A DNA stretch of 9,695 nucleotides from Gammaproteobacteria bacterium (GTDB lineage: Bacteria > Pseudomonadota > Gammaproteobacteria > Chromatiales > Chromatiaceae), in assembly GCA_030620735.1 (NCBI GenBank), contig JAUXDV010000052.1, positions 1 through 9,695 on the forward strand, read 5' to 3'. The notes under the pieces were generated by a model. It had not been told where the DNA came from and ran no database searches. It worked only from the letters and a program-made list of their open reading frames with translations. A program made the position numbers and the translations under genes. The stretch's first letter is position 1; every line of letters begins with the position of its first letter. Positions 1-5,741 of this stretch are shown piece by piece.

Positions 1-804
1 TTACCGGAAGTCGAAACAACCTGCCGTGGCATCGCCCCTTTTGTGAGCGGAAAAATCATCACGGACGTGATTGTGCGCGAACATCGCATGCGCCAGCCAA
101 TTCCTCAGCAGTTGCCACATATTCTTACCGGACAAACCGTACACGCTGTCAAACGCCGTGCAAAATACCTGCTGCTGCAGATGGATCACGGGCATCTGCT
201 GCTGCATCTGGGCATGTCCGGCAGCCTGCGCATTGTCGACAAAGAGACTCCGCCCCAACGGCATGATCACGTTGACATCATGTTTGGCAAACTCGCATTG
301 AGACTGCGTGATCCGAGACGCTTTGGCATGGTGCTGTGGATGGAGATCCCTCCGCTGCAGCATTCTCTGCTGTGCAAACTCGGCCCAGAGCCGCTGGGTG
401 ATGATTTTAGCGGGGAGTATTTGTATCAGAAAAGCCGTGGACGCAGAGTCGCGATCAAGCAGTTCATCATGAATTCACACATCGTTGTTGGAGTCGGTAA
501 TATCTACGCCAGTGAAGCGCTGTTTCGCTCCGGCATACGTCCCACACGCGCTGCAGGCCGCATCTCTGAAAAAAGGCATGTGCGGCTTGCTCGGGCGATC
601 CGCGCTGTACTGGGTGAGGCAATCAAACAGGGTGGAACGACCCTGCGGGATTTTCAGCAGCAGGATGGACGCCCCGGTTATTTCGCGCAGCAATTGCAAG
701 TCTACGGCAAGCAGGGAGAACCCTGCCCAGCCTGTAGATCACCGCTCAAGGCTCTGACTATCGGTCAGCGCAGCAGTTATTATTGCGCTAAATGCCAGAG
801 ATAG
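1..804 (+). CDS. mutM: Formamidopyrimidine-DNA glycosylase (Fpg/MutM), 5'-truncated by window edge
   Basis: Base-excision repair enzyme that removes 8-oxoguanine and formamidopyrimidines from DNA and nicks the resulting abasic site. The frame is open from base 1, reading LPEVETTCRG, which matches residues 4 onward of the family start MPELPEVE. Only three codons, including the catalytic Pro2 and Glu3, lie outside the window, so the full protein would be 270 aa, close to E. coli MutM (269 aa). Visible landmarks in full-length numbering are: the RRAKYLLL segment with conserved Lys58; the HLGMSGSLR loop; VVGVGNIYASEALF of the helix-two-turn-helix region; GGTTLRDF; and a C-terminal zinc finger with Cys245, 248, 265 and 268 (CPAC...CAKC) containing the GQR motif. 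No frameshift or missing key residue is seen in the visible part. It converges on the ferredoxin gene across a shared terminator. The GTG at 43 is an internal valine codon, not the start. Confidence 0.97.
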   Translation, partial: LPEVETTCRGIAPFVSGKIITDVIVREHRMRQPIPQQLPHILTGQTVHAVKRRAKYLLLQMDHGHLLLHLGMSGSLRIVDKETPPQRHDHVDIMFGKLALRLRDPRRFGMVLWMEIPPLQHSLLCKLGPEPLGDDFSGEYLYQKSRGRRVAIKQFIMNSHIVVGVGNIYASEALFRSGIRPTRAAGRISEKRHVRLARAIRAVLGEAIKQGGTTLRDFQQQDGRPGYFAQQLQVYGKQGEPCPACRSPLKALTIGQRSSYYCAKCQR

Positions 805-817
805 TTTGGCTCCACAG

Positions 818-845
818 AAAAAACGGAGCAAAAGCTCCGTTTTTT
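818..845. terminator. Bidirectional intrinsic terminator between mutM and the ferredoxin gene
   Basis: A six-base-pair GC-rich stem (CGGAGC 824-829, GCTCCG 834-839) with an AAAA loop is flanked by six A residues on the left and six T residues on the right. It therefore has a U-run when read in either direction. It sits 13 bp after the mutM stop and 15 bp beyond the ferredoxin stop, so it most likely ends both convergent transcripts. Confidence 0.9.
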
Positions 846-860
846 CGTCAATGAATCGAA

Positions 861-1112
861 TCAACCTTCAGCAGTAATTCTCTCATATTTCGCCATCAAC
901 TCTTCCTGAGTCTCAACATGATCCGGATCAATCGGGATACAGTCTACCGGGCAGACCTCGACGCACTGTGACTCTTCATAGTGCCCAACGCATTCGGTAC
1001 AGAGATCAGGATCGATCTCATAAATTTCGTCACCCTGATAGATGGCGCCATTCGGGCACTCGGGTTCGCAAACATCGCAGTTGATGCATTCATCGGTAAT
1101 AATTAGAGCCAT
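861..1112 (-). CDS. yfhL: 2[4Fe-4S] ferredoxin, Allochromatium/YfhL type
   Basis: Small (83 aa) cytoplasmic low-potential electron carrier with two [4Fe-4S] clusters. The first cluster motif is Cys9-x2-Cys12-x2-Cys15-x3-Cys19-Pro. The second is Cys38-x2-Cys41-x8-Cys50-x3-Cys54-Pro, where the eight-residue gap (VGHYEESQ) between the second and third cysteines is the hallmark insertion of the A. vinosum-type ferredoxins. An acidic C-terminal helix (residues about 65-83) is also typical. A ninth cysteine, Cys58, is present, as I recall it is in the A. vinosum protein. The start is supported by AGGAG nine bases upstream, which lies inside the last codons of coaD; the coaD stop is only 6 bp before this ATG, so the two are probably cotranscribed. 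The partner enzyme in vivo cannot be read from the context. Confidence 0.95.
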   Translation of the reverse strand: MALIITDECINCDVCEPECPNGAIYQGDEIYEIDPDLCTECVGHYEESQCVEVCPVDCIPIDPDHVETQEELMAKYERITAEG

Positions 1113-1118
1113 AAAAAA

Positions 1119-1631
1119 TCACTCCTGGTAATTTTTGTGTTGAGAAATATTTCGTATATTATATCGTGTTAGCAACTCTTTTTTCACTATTGGATGCACA
1201 AATTCTGGAACATCCCCTCCATGGCAGGCCACTTCCCTGACCAGACTGGAGGAGATGAAGGTGAATTGTTCAGCCGGCGTTAAAAACAGCGTCTCGATAT
1301 CCGGGGCCAGATGGCGATTCATTCCTGCAAGCTGAAACTCATATTCAAAATCTGAAACGGCGCGCAATCCGCGCAGAATCACCCCGGCATTACTCCGCTG
1401 AACAAATGACACCAGCAGTGTATCGAAGGATTTGACCTCGACATTCGGAAACTCCGCCAGCACCTGTTGCGCCATTGCGACACGCTCATCGGCTGTCCAG
1501 GTGGGTGTCTTTGCGGCATTCACCGCAATTGCGACAATCACTTTGTCAAACAGCTGTGCTGCCCGGCGCACGATATCACTATGCCCAAGGGTGATGGGGT
1601 CGAATGTTCCGGGGTATACGGCTGTTTTCAT
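1119..1631 (-). CDS. coaD: Phosphopantetheine adenylyltransferase
   Basis: Catalyses the penultimate step of coenzyme A synthesis, transferring AMP from ATP to 4'-phosphopantetheine to give dephospho-CoA; soluble and cytoplasmic. The 170-aa product has the usual nucleotidyltransferase features: the N-terminal YPGTFDPITLGH strand and helix, with the T-x-G-H motif at residues 14-17; the RGLRAVSDFEYE segment that binds pantetheine; MNRHLAPDIETLFL; and the ISSSLVRE motif typical of the family. It is slightly longer than many CoaD proteins (about 160 aa) because of a polar C-terminal tail ending NYQE. That tail also encodes the ribosome binding site of the downstream ferredoxin gene. The ATG at 1631 has only a weak upstream AGAG, but protein homology begins exactly there. 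The coaD-ferredoxin-mutM neighbourhood is a recognised gammaproteobacterial arrangement. Confidence 0.97.
   Translation of the reverse strand: MKTAVYPGTFDPITLGHSDIVRRAAQLFDKVIVAIAVNAAKTPTWTADERVAMAQQVLAEFPNVEVKSFDTLLVSFVQRSNAGVILRGLRAVSDFEYEFQLAGMNRHLAPDIETLFLTPAEQFTFISSSLVREVACHGGDVPEFVHPIVKKELLTRYNIRNISQHKNYQE
1122..1126 (-). promoter_or_regulatory. Ribosome binding site of the ferredoxin gene, inside the coaD 3' end
   Basis: On the minus strand AGGAG is formed by the last Gln-Glu codons of coaD (CAG GAG TGA). It is nine bases from the ferredoxin ATG at 1112. This fixes the ferredoxin start and suggests translation of the two genes is coupled. Confidence 0.8.
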
Positions 1632-1700
1632 GAATAAGCTCTAAATTTACTGCGTGTATGATTGAATATGCTGGGAAGTGACAGACATGTTTCAATTTAA

Positions 1701-1772
1701 CCACAGATGCACACAGATCCACACAGATATTTTTTCTTCTCATCATCTGTGTTTATCTGTGTGCATCTGTGG
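1701..1772. repeat. Long intergenic inverted repeat built of CACAGAT units
   Basis: The arms 1701-1728 and 1745-1772 are reverse complements at 26 of 28 positions; the only differences are two adjacent bases. The arms enclose a 16-base T-rich loop. Each arm is itself three copies of a 10-base unit, CACAGATNNA. AT-rich flanks (about 1692-1700 and 1773-1784) extend the pairing imperfectly. It resembles the CACAGAT-type intergenic repeats I recall from many proteobacterial genomes. It lies between the DUF255 gene and coaD, both on the minus strand, so it could form a transcript-ending or stabilising hairpin, but no coding role is seen. Confidence 0.85.
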
Positions 1773-1827
1773 GAAAAAATTGAGCAATTTTGAATGCGTG
1801 AAAATCAGAGTCCGTTAAAAAACGCTA

Positions 1828-3630
1828 TCACTTCCGCGCCAGATACAACTGCCACAGATGCCCCGCATTCCAGAATGGACTCTCTGAAACTTTCTCTGCG
1901 CTCATCTTCAACGCCTGATCCATTTGCTGTTTGCCGCCCCCGGAAAGCCCCATCAGCACTGCTGAAGGCGCAGGCATCGGACCGTCTGACAACAGCGGCT
2001 TGCCTTTTAGACCCGGAATCAGCAATTTCTCGCCCAGGCGCCACCCATTGTGTGTAAAAAAACGCTGCCATGCAACAGCTGTTATCTGTTGCGACAGCTC
2101 CAATATCTTACTGTCGCCTGAAACCTGCGCCCAGCTTTTCAGACCCTGCGCCGCATAGGCGTAATCGGCCAGTGAAGCGGTGCCGACCGCCTTGCCATCT
2201 GTTGTGGAACGCAGCAGCTGCTCACCATCCCACAAGGTCGTCAACCAGCCCGCCAGCCCGGCAGCAGCCTTGCGATAGTCATCCCTCTTCAACTGAGCCG
2301 CAGCCTCACTGAATGCTGTCAACATCAGGCCATTCCAGGCGGCAAGCTGCTTGCTGTCACGTGGAGCTTCGCGGCTGCTGCGTTGCTGCATCAATTTGCT
2401 GCGAATAGTGTCAATCGTACGACTGAGCTGTTGGGGAGACTCCCCTTCGGCTTTTGCAATGGATTCAATCAAAGCGCCGGCATGGGGAAGCGCCTGGCCC
2501 GGCAGTTGTTCGCCAAAAGTGAACAACCAGTGCTGTTTGGCGAGTTTGAACTCCTCCTCACTCAGCAGCTCTTGCAACTGCTGCTCTCTCCACAGATAGG
2601 AGCCGCCCTCATTGCCTTGCGCATCCACGGCCGAAAGGCTGGCAATATAGGCGCCGTCGCTCCCCCGCATCTGCTGCAGCACGAAATCGAGCGTATCTGA
2701 GGCCACCTCTGCATAGCGGGGTTCATTCAATAAACTTGCAGCCCGCAGATAGAGAGACACCAGCTGCGCCTGGGTGTAGAGCATTTTTTCATAGTGGGGA
2801 GTCTCCCATCCGGGATCAACGGTATAGCGAAAAAATCCACCGGCGAGGTGGTCTCGCAAGCCTTTTATCGCCATCTGGTTGAGAGTCAGCCGCAGAAACG
2901 ACTCCAGCTGTGATGATGGGAAAAGCCTCTGCGCCTCGAGCAGCAGGCGCAGTTGCGGCGCCATTGGAAAATGGTTGGTGCGGCCGAAACCGCCCTGCAG
3001 GTCATCACCGACAGCAAGCGCTGACTTTATTGCCTGCTGCAGCAATTTTTCCCCGTCCGGCAGCGTTGCTGCCTGTTTGGCGCTGCTTAGCTGCTGCATT
3101 TGCTTGTGGATCGAGAGCGCCACATCTATCAGCCGCTGCGGCTCCTGCTTCCATAACGTATGCAGCTTGTTCAACAGCGTCTGAAACTGTTCCGCAGGCA
3201 CATAGGTCATACCCACCACCGGATAGCCGTCCGGCGTCAAAAAGACGTTCAACGGCCAGCCGGCGTGTCCCTCGGTCTTTTCGACAAAGTTGATCAGGTA
3301 GGCGTCCAGGGCAGGCTGCAGCTCACGATCCACCTTGACCGGAACAAACCACTTGTTCAGCAGTTCGGCGATTTCGCTATTCTGATAGCTCTCGCGCTGC
3401 ATCACATGACACCAGTGGCAGGAGAAATAACCGCTGGAGAGATACAGCAGCTTGCCGCTGCTACGCGCCTCTTCAACGGCCGCCTCACCCCAGTCGCGCC
3501 ACTGCACCGGATCGTCGCCATGCATCGCCAGGTAGGGAGAGGGATGGTTTTTCAGATCATTGGACGCCTGAAGAGTGCTGCAGACAAACAGCAGCAACAA
3601 TGTTGCAAATCGATATTTATCGAATTTCAT
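1828..3630 (-). CDS. Secreted DUF255/YyaL-type protein: thioredoxin-like domain plus alpha/alpha-barrel domain
   Basis: Relative of the YyaL/SPATA20 family, whose biochemical role is not settled. The 600-aa product has three parts. Residues 1-22 look like a Sec signal peptide (KFDKYR, then a Leu-rich core, cut near LQA/SND). Residues about 28-170 are the thioredoxin-fold domain, with the family signatures NHPSPYLAMHGDDPVQW, Cys71-His-Trp-Cys74, KVDRE and GWPLNVFLTPDG. The rest is the helical-barrel region, with GGFFRYTVDPGWETPHYEKMLY, AAWNGLMLTAFSEAA and LADYAY. It is shorter than the roughly 700 aa I associate with the family. The signal peptide places it in the periplasm, where CxxC could act in thiol-disulfide chemistry; that role is inference. 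I chose the ATG at 3630 because the longer open frame starts at a TTG (3651) that would bury the signal peptide behind seven extra residues. Confidence 0.88.
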   Translation of the reverse strand: MKFDKYRFATLLLLFVCSTLQASNDLKNHPSPYLAMHGDDPVQWRDWGEAAVEEARSSGKLLYLSSGYFSCHWCHVMQRESYQNSEIAELLNKWFVPVKVDRELQPALDAYLINFVEKTEGHAGWPLNVFLTPDGYPVVGMTYVPAEQFQTLLNKLHTLWKQEPQRLIDVALSIHKQMQQLSSAKQAATLPDGEKLLQQAIKSALAVGDDLQGGFGRTNHFPMAPQLRLLLEAQRLFPSSQLESFLRLTLNQMAIKGLRDHLAGGFFRYTVDPGWETPHYEKMLYTQAQLVSLYLRAASLLNEPRYAEVASDTLDFVLQQMRGSDGAYIASLSAVDAQGNEGGSYLWREQQLQELLSEEEFKLAKQHWLFTFGEQLPGQALPHAGALIESIAKAEGESPQQLSRTIDTIRSKLMQQRSSREAPRDSKQLAAWNGLMLTAFSEAAAQLKRDDYRKAAAGLAGWLTTLWDGEQLLRSTTDGKAVGTASLADYAYAAQGLKSWAQVSGDSKILELSQQITAVAWQRFFTHNGWRLGEKLLIPGLKGKPLLSDGPMPAPSAVLMGLSGGGKQQMDQALKMSAEKVSESPFWNAGHLWQLYLARK

Positions 3631-3693
3631 ATTTTTTCTCTGGATGGGCAATATAACCCAGACCTTTTGGCCATTCAGGTCACAAACACAACT

Positions 3694-3721
3694 TTTTCAG
3701 CATCATTTATATCGGTATACT
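3694..3721 (+). promoter_or_regulatory. Candidate sigma-70 promoter for the cysteine-rich secreted protein
   Basis: TATACT at 3716-3721 matches the -10 consensus at five of six positions. TTTTCA at 3694-3699 matches the -35 consensus at four of six, with a 16-base spacer. A 7-bp inverted repeat (ATATCGG 3709-3715, CCGATAT 3731-3737) brackets the -10 and the expected start site, which would suit an operator. The call rests on sequence match alone. Confidence 0.45.
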
Positions 3722-3754
3722 AGCACTCCTCCGATATTATTCAGATGAGATCTC

Positions 3755-4453
3755 ATGATGACTAAACTCCTCCTCTTCCTTGCTACTCTGCTCAGCTCCA
3801 CAATAGCCGTCTCAGAATGGTATTCGCTGCCTAAAACCACCCAGGGACAGGAACTGCGTTACGACAACAGCACCAACCGGGTTGAGGTCGTCAATGACAC
3901 TGGCAATCGTCCGCTATGGAGCGGTGTACACAGGCTGGAAGATGGCCGGGTTTTGCGCATCCAGAAAGGGGTTGCCATTGCTGATCAAACAGTACAACGT
4001 GCAATATCTGTCCCGCAACAACAACCGGATCAGGTCGATGCCTGCACCGTGCTGGAGAGAAAGAGCTGCGGCCTGCGAACAGACTGCGCTCTCAGCGAGA
4101 GCTGCCAACTTGCCCATCAGTTGCAGGGTTTCTACAACTCGGCCTCCCTTTCAGACCGGAGCAGGATCGAATCCCAGTGCAAAGAGGCTTTAAACAACGC
4201 ATCGATGTTCCCACCCTGCCCGACGCCTCCAACTGGCGCCTACCACACGGTTTGCGGTGACATCGTGACCAAGAGTTGCGGAAAACTCAACCAGTGTCGG
4301 GAAAGCGATGCCTGTGATGCCGCCCAACAACTGCTCTCCATGGAGAATGAAGAGCGGCTCAATAAATGGGTGCCGTCCGAGGATACCTACACCACAAAGC
4401 AGTGTGAGAAGGCCTTTGGCGACGATGAATTTTTTCCGCCTTGCGAGAAATAA
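3755..4453 (+). CDS. Secreted cysteine-rich protein with duplicated six-cysteine module (unrecognised)
   Basis: I do not recognise this 232-aa protein. Residues 1-18 or 1-20 form a clear signal peptide (MMTK, Leu-rich core, STIA or AVS cleavage site), so it is exported. Residues about 21-85 are polar and probably beta-rich (RYDNSTNRVEVVNDTGNRP, then GVHRLEDGRVLRI). Two homologous modules follow. The first has Cys97, 105, 111, 117, 142 and 155; the second has Cys167, 175, 181, 187, 217 and 230. Spacing is C-x7-C-x5-C-x5-C-x24/29-C-x12-C, and both share KSCG, a QC-x2-A motif before the fifth and sixth cysteines, and an ending FPPC. Twelve cysteines, an even number, in an exported protein suggest disulfides within each module. 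The start could be either ATG at 3755 or 3758; the ribosome binding site is weak. It is divergent from the secreted CxxC protein gene, a suggestive but unproven link. Confidence 0.82.
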   Translation: MMTKLLLFLATLLSSTIAVSEWYSLPKTTQGQELRYDNSTNRVEVVNDTGNRPLWSGVHRLEDGRVLRIQKGVAIADQTVQRAISVPQQQPDQVDACTVLERKSCGLRTDCALSESCQLAHQLQGFYNSASLSDRSRIESQCKEALNNASMFPPCPTPPTGAYHTVCGDIVTKSCGKLNQCRESDACDAAQQLLSMENEERLNKWVPSEDTYTTKQCEKAFGDDEFFPPCEK

Positions 4454-4454
4454 C

Positions 4455-4489
4455 GGTGTTATTGAGATATTTCCGATATCTCTCACACC
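4455..4489. other. Stem-loop in the convergent gap, overlapping the transporter stop codon
   Basis: GAGATAT (4464-4470) pairs with ATATCTC (4476-4482) around a five-base loop, and an outer GGTGT/ACACC pair (4455-4459, 4485-4489) extends it. It fills the 29-bp gap between two convergent stop codons and enters the last codons of the transporter gene. It has no U-run, so it is not a standard intrinsic terminator, but it may still mark or protect transcript ends. Confidence 0.4.
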
Positions 4490-5352
4490 CTGCTGCGGTC
4501 TCCAAATTCATAAGCCCACAGACCGGCAAGAATCAATGCCGCACCCGCCATCTCCGTGGCGCCAACTTTCTCCGCATTGAAGAGATAACCGACCAGCAGC
4601 GCCAGCACAGGCGTCATCAATGGAATCAGGGCCACACGATTTGCCGGCCACTGATTGATCAGATAGTAGTAGCCAATAAAGCCAATCACCGATCCAAACA
4701 GAGCAAGATAGAGAATCGACCAGATGGCATAGGACTCGACATGTTGCGGCCAAACACCGTCAAACAGCCACCAGCTGAGCACAAACAACGGCGTACTCAC
4801 CAGCAAGGCGCCGGTAGTGGTTTCAATTCCGGCAATTCCTGCCTGGATACGCTTGATAATAACCGCGCTGGATGACTGCGCAAGCACGCCGGTGAACACC
4901 GCGAGCACACCTAATCCCGCAGCTATCTCAATATTCAGGCTGTAACGGAAGATCAACAGCAGTCCCAGTAGTCCCATCACCATTCCGATAATCTTGAAGC
5001 GGGTGAAAACCCGTTCATCAAGCAGTGTTGCTGCAAACACCCCTGTGAATACCGGAGTAATCCCGAAAACCACTGAAATCAGCCCCGACGGGATGTAAAG
5101 CGCAGCCCAGTAGACACACATCATCGTCGCCCACACTCCCAGTCCGGCCGCCACGTAGGTTTGCAGAGCCACTCTGTCGTGGCGCAAACGGCGTCCTGTC
5201 ACCATCAAAATCACTACGCAAAGCAGCAGTCCTATCACCATTCGCGAGGTGACGCCGAACAAAAACCCTGTGCCCATACTGCTCCACTTGATGGCAAGCG
5301 GGGTGGTTGACCAGATCAATACAACCCCGATGAAGGCTGCTGGAAGAGACAT
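4483..5352 (-). CDS. EamA/DMT-superfamily membrane transporter
   Basis: Inner-membrane permease of the drug/metabolite transporter superfamily; the substrate cannot be told from sequence. The 289-aa product reads as about ten hydrophobic helices in two homologous EamA halves. The first half begins LPAAFIGVVLIWSTTPLAIKW and ends near VVFGITPVFTGVFAATLLDERV. The second runs from GLGVLAVFTGVLAQSSSAV to LNAEKVG-type and LILAGLWAYEF segments. That pseudo-duplicated layout and the length are typical of the family. The start at 5352 is chosen because AGGAG lies eight bases upstream; a longer open frame begins at a TTG (5400) inside the terminal repeat of the neighbouring palindromic element and would add 16 polar residues. 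It appears to be a single-gene unit, convergent with the cysteine-rich protein gene. Confidence 0.93.
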   Translation of the reverse strand: MSLPAAFIGVVLIWSTTPLAIKWSSMGTGFLFGVTSRMVIGLLLCVVILMVTGRRLRHDRVALQTYVAAGLGVWATMMCVYWAALYIPSGLISVVFGITPVFTGVFAATLLDERVFTRFKIIGMVMGLLGLLLIFRYSLNIEIAAGLGVLAVFTGVLAQSSSAVIIKRIQAGIAGIETTTGALLVSTPLFVLSWWLFDGVWPQHVESYAIWSILYLALFGSVIGFIGYYYLINQWPANRVALIPLMTPVLALLVGYLFNAEKVGATEMAGAALILAGLWAYEFGDRSRV

Positions 5353-5360
5353 GCTTATTT

Positions 5361-5365
5361 CTCCT
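5361..5365 (-). promoter_or_regulatory. Ribosome binding site that decides the transporter start
   Basis: On the minus strand AGGAG precedes the ATG at 5352 by eight bases. Neither the upstream in-frame ATG at 5373 nor the TTG at 5400 has a comparable site at the right distance. Confidence 0.8.
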
Positions 5366-5393
5366 GGTGTCATATTCAGTTGCGGTTGTGGTA

Positions 5394-5512
5394 CTTGCAA
5401 AACACCGTCATTCCGGCATGCTTTTAGCTGGAATCCATGTTTTTAATCTGTAATCGGTTGATGCTATGGATTCCGGCCTTCGCCGGAATGACGAGTTTTG
5501 GGGTTTTGCAAG
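5394..5512. repeat. Palindromic intergenic repeat (MITE/REP-like), about 119 bp
   Basis: Nested inverted repeats define the element. Outer ends CTTGCAAAAC (5394-5403) and GTTTTGCAAG (5503-5512) are perfect complements. Inside them CGTCATTCCGGC (5406-5417) pairs with GCCGGAATGACG (5482-5493), and GGAATCCAT (5430-5438) pairs with ATGGATTCC (5466-5474). The right half also folds alone (GGATTCCGGC, then GCCGGAATGACG). This is the common GTCATTCCGGC/GGATTCC type of repeat seen in many bacterial genomes. It contains no gene; translation of its minus strand gives the spurious peptide HSGEGRNP. Confidence 0.85.
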
Positions 5513-5521
5513 AGGCTCAAT

Positions 5522-5553
5522 AAAAAAGGCCGCAGTTTTAGCTGCGGCCTTTT
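5522..5553 (-). terminator. Strong intrinsic terminator, U-run facing the minus strand
   Basis: An eight-base-pair GC-rich stem (GGCCGCAG 5528-5535, CTGCGGCC 5542-5549) with a six-base loop is flanked by A6 on the left and T4 on the right. Read on the minus strand it ends in six U residues, so it fits best as the end of a minus-strand transcript coming from 5554-5741. No large gene lies there, which is the main reason to suspect a small gene or RNA in that stretch. Confidence 0.82.
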
Positions 5554-5576
5554 GCTATTCAGTGATGAAGTTTCAA

Positions 5577-5660
5577 CTAAATCGGCACACAGCAATAACC
5601 TCCGCCAATCACTCGACGGACAATAGCTCTGTTTAGCCACTTCTTCATTGAAATCATCAT
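5577..5660 (-). CDS. Candidate 27-aa peptide gene ending in a Cys-Cys motif
   Basis: This is a short frame from ATG at 5660 to TAG at 5577. The minus strand has GGAG nine bases before the ATG, and a strong intrinsic terminator begins about 24 bp after the stop, together a plausible minimal transcription unit. The peptide starts MMISMKKWLNRA, continues IVRRV with four arginines in total, and ends IGGGYCCVPI. The basic N-terminal part followed by a short Gly-rich, two-cysteine tail is reminiscent in outline of some modified-peptide precursors, but no modifying enzyme is nearby and I recognise no family. No convincing promoter was found. It could equally be chance within a small non-coding RNA. 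Confidence 0.33.
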   Translation of the reverse strand: MMISMKKWLNRAIVRRVIGGGYCCVPI

Positions 5661-5685
5661 TTGCGCAGTCTCCGCTGTTCACTCT

Positions 5686-5699
5686 AAACTTGCAAGTTT
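5686..5699. promoter_or_regulatory. Perfect 14-bp palindrome upstream of the DUF971-MoaD gene
   Basis: AAACTTGCAAGTTT is a perfect palindrome followed by a T-run to 5704. Its TTGCAA core (5690-5695) lies 16 bases from a TGC-TAGGCT extended -10-like sequence (5709-5717), so it could overlap a weak promoter reading into the 5742 gene and act as an operator. It also lies between that gene and the candidate peptide gene on the other strand. The evidence is symmetry and position only. Confidence 0.3.
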
Positions 5700-5741
5700 T
5701 TTTTGAGATGCTAGGCTATCCTGCCCTGACTCTGTCGGATC

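Noticed and set aside
1..804. mutM as a pseudogene with a GTG start at 43
   Set aside because: The frame is open to the window edge and reads the family N-terminus from residue 4, so the truncation is only the window boundary.
3160..3723. 187-aa plus-strand frame opposite the DUF255 gene
   Set aside because: It is antisense to a gene with clear family motifs, is rich in Gln and Arg as expected for a shadow frame, and has no recognisable domain.
4441..4875. 144-aa plus-strand frame opposite the transporter gene
   Set aside because: It lies antisense to the hydrophobic transporter coding sequence and shows no domain or ribosome binding site.
5464..5682. 72-aa minus-strand open frame in the spacer
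   Set aside because: It runs through the strong terminator and into the palindromic repeat, ending in the peptide HSGEGRNP typical of translated repeats; it overlaps the better-supported 27-aa frame in another frame.
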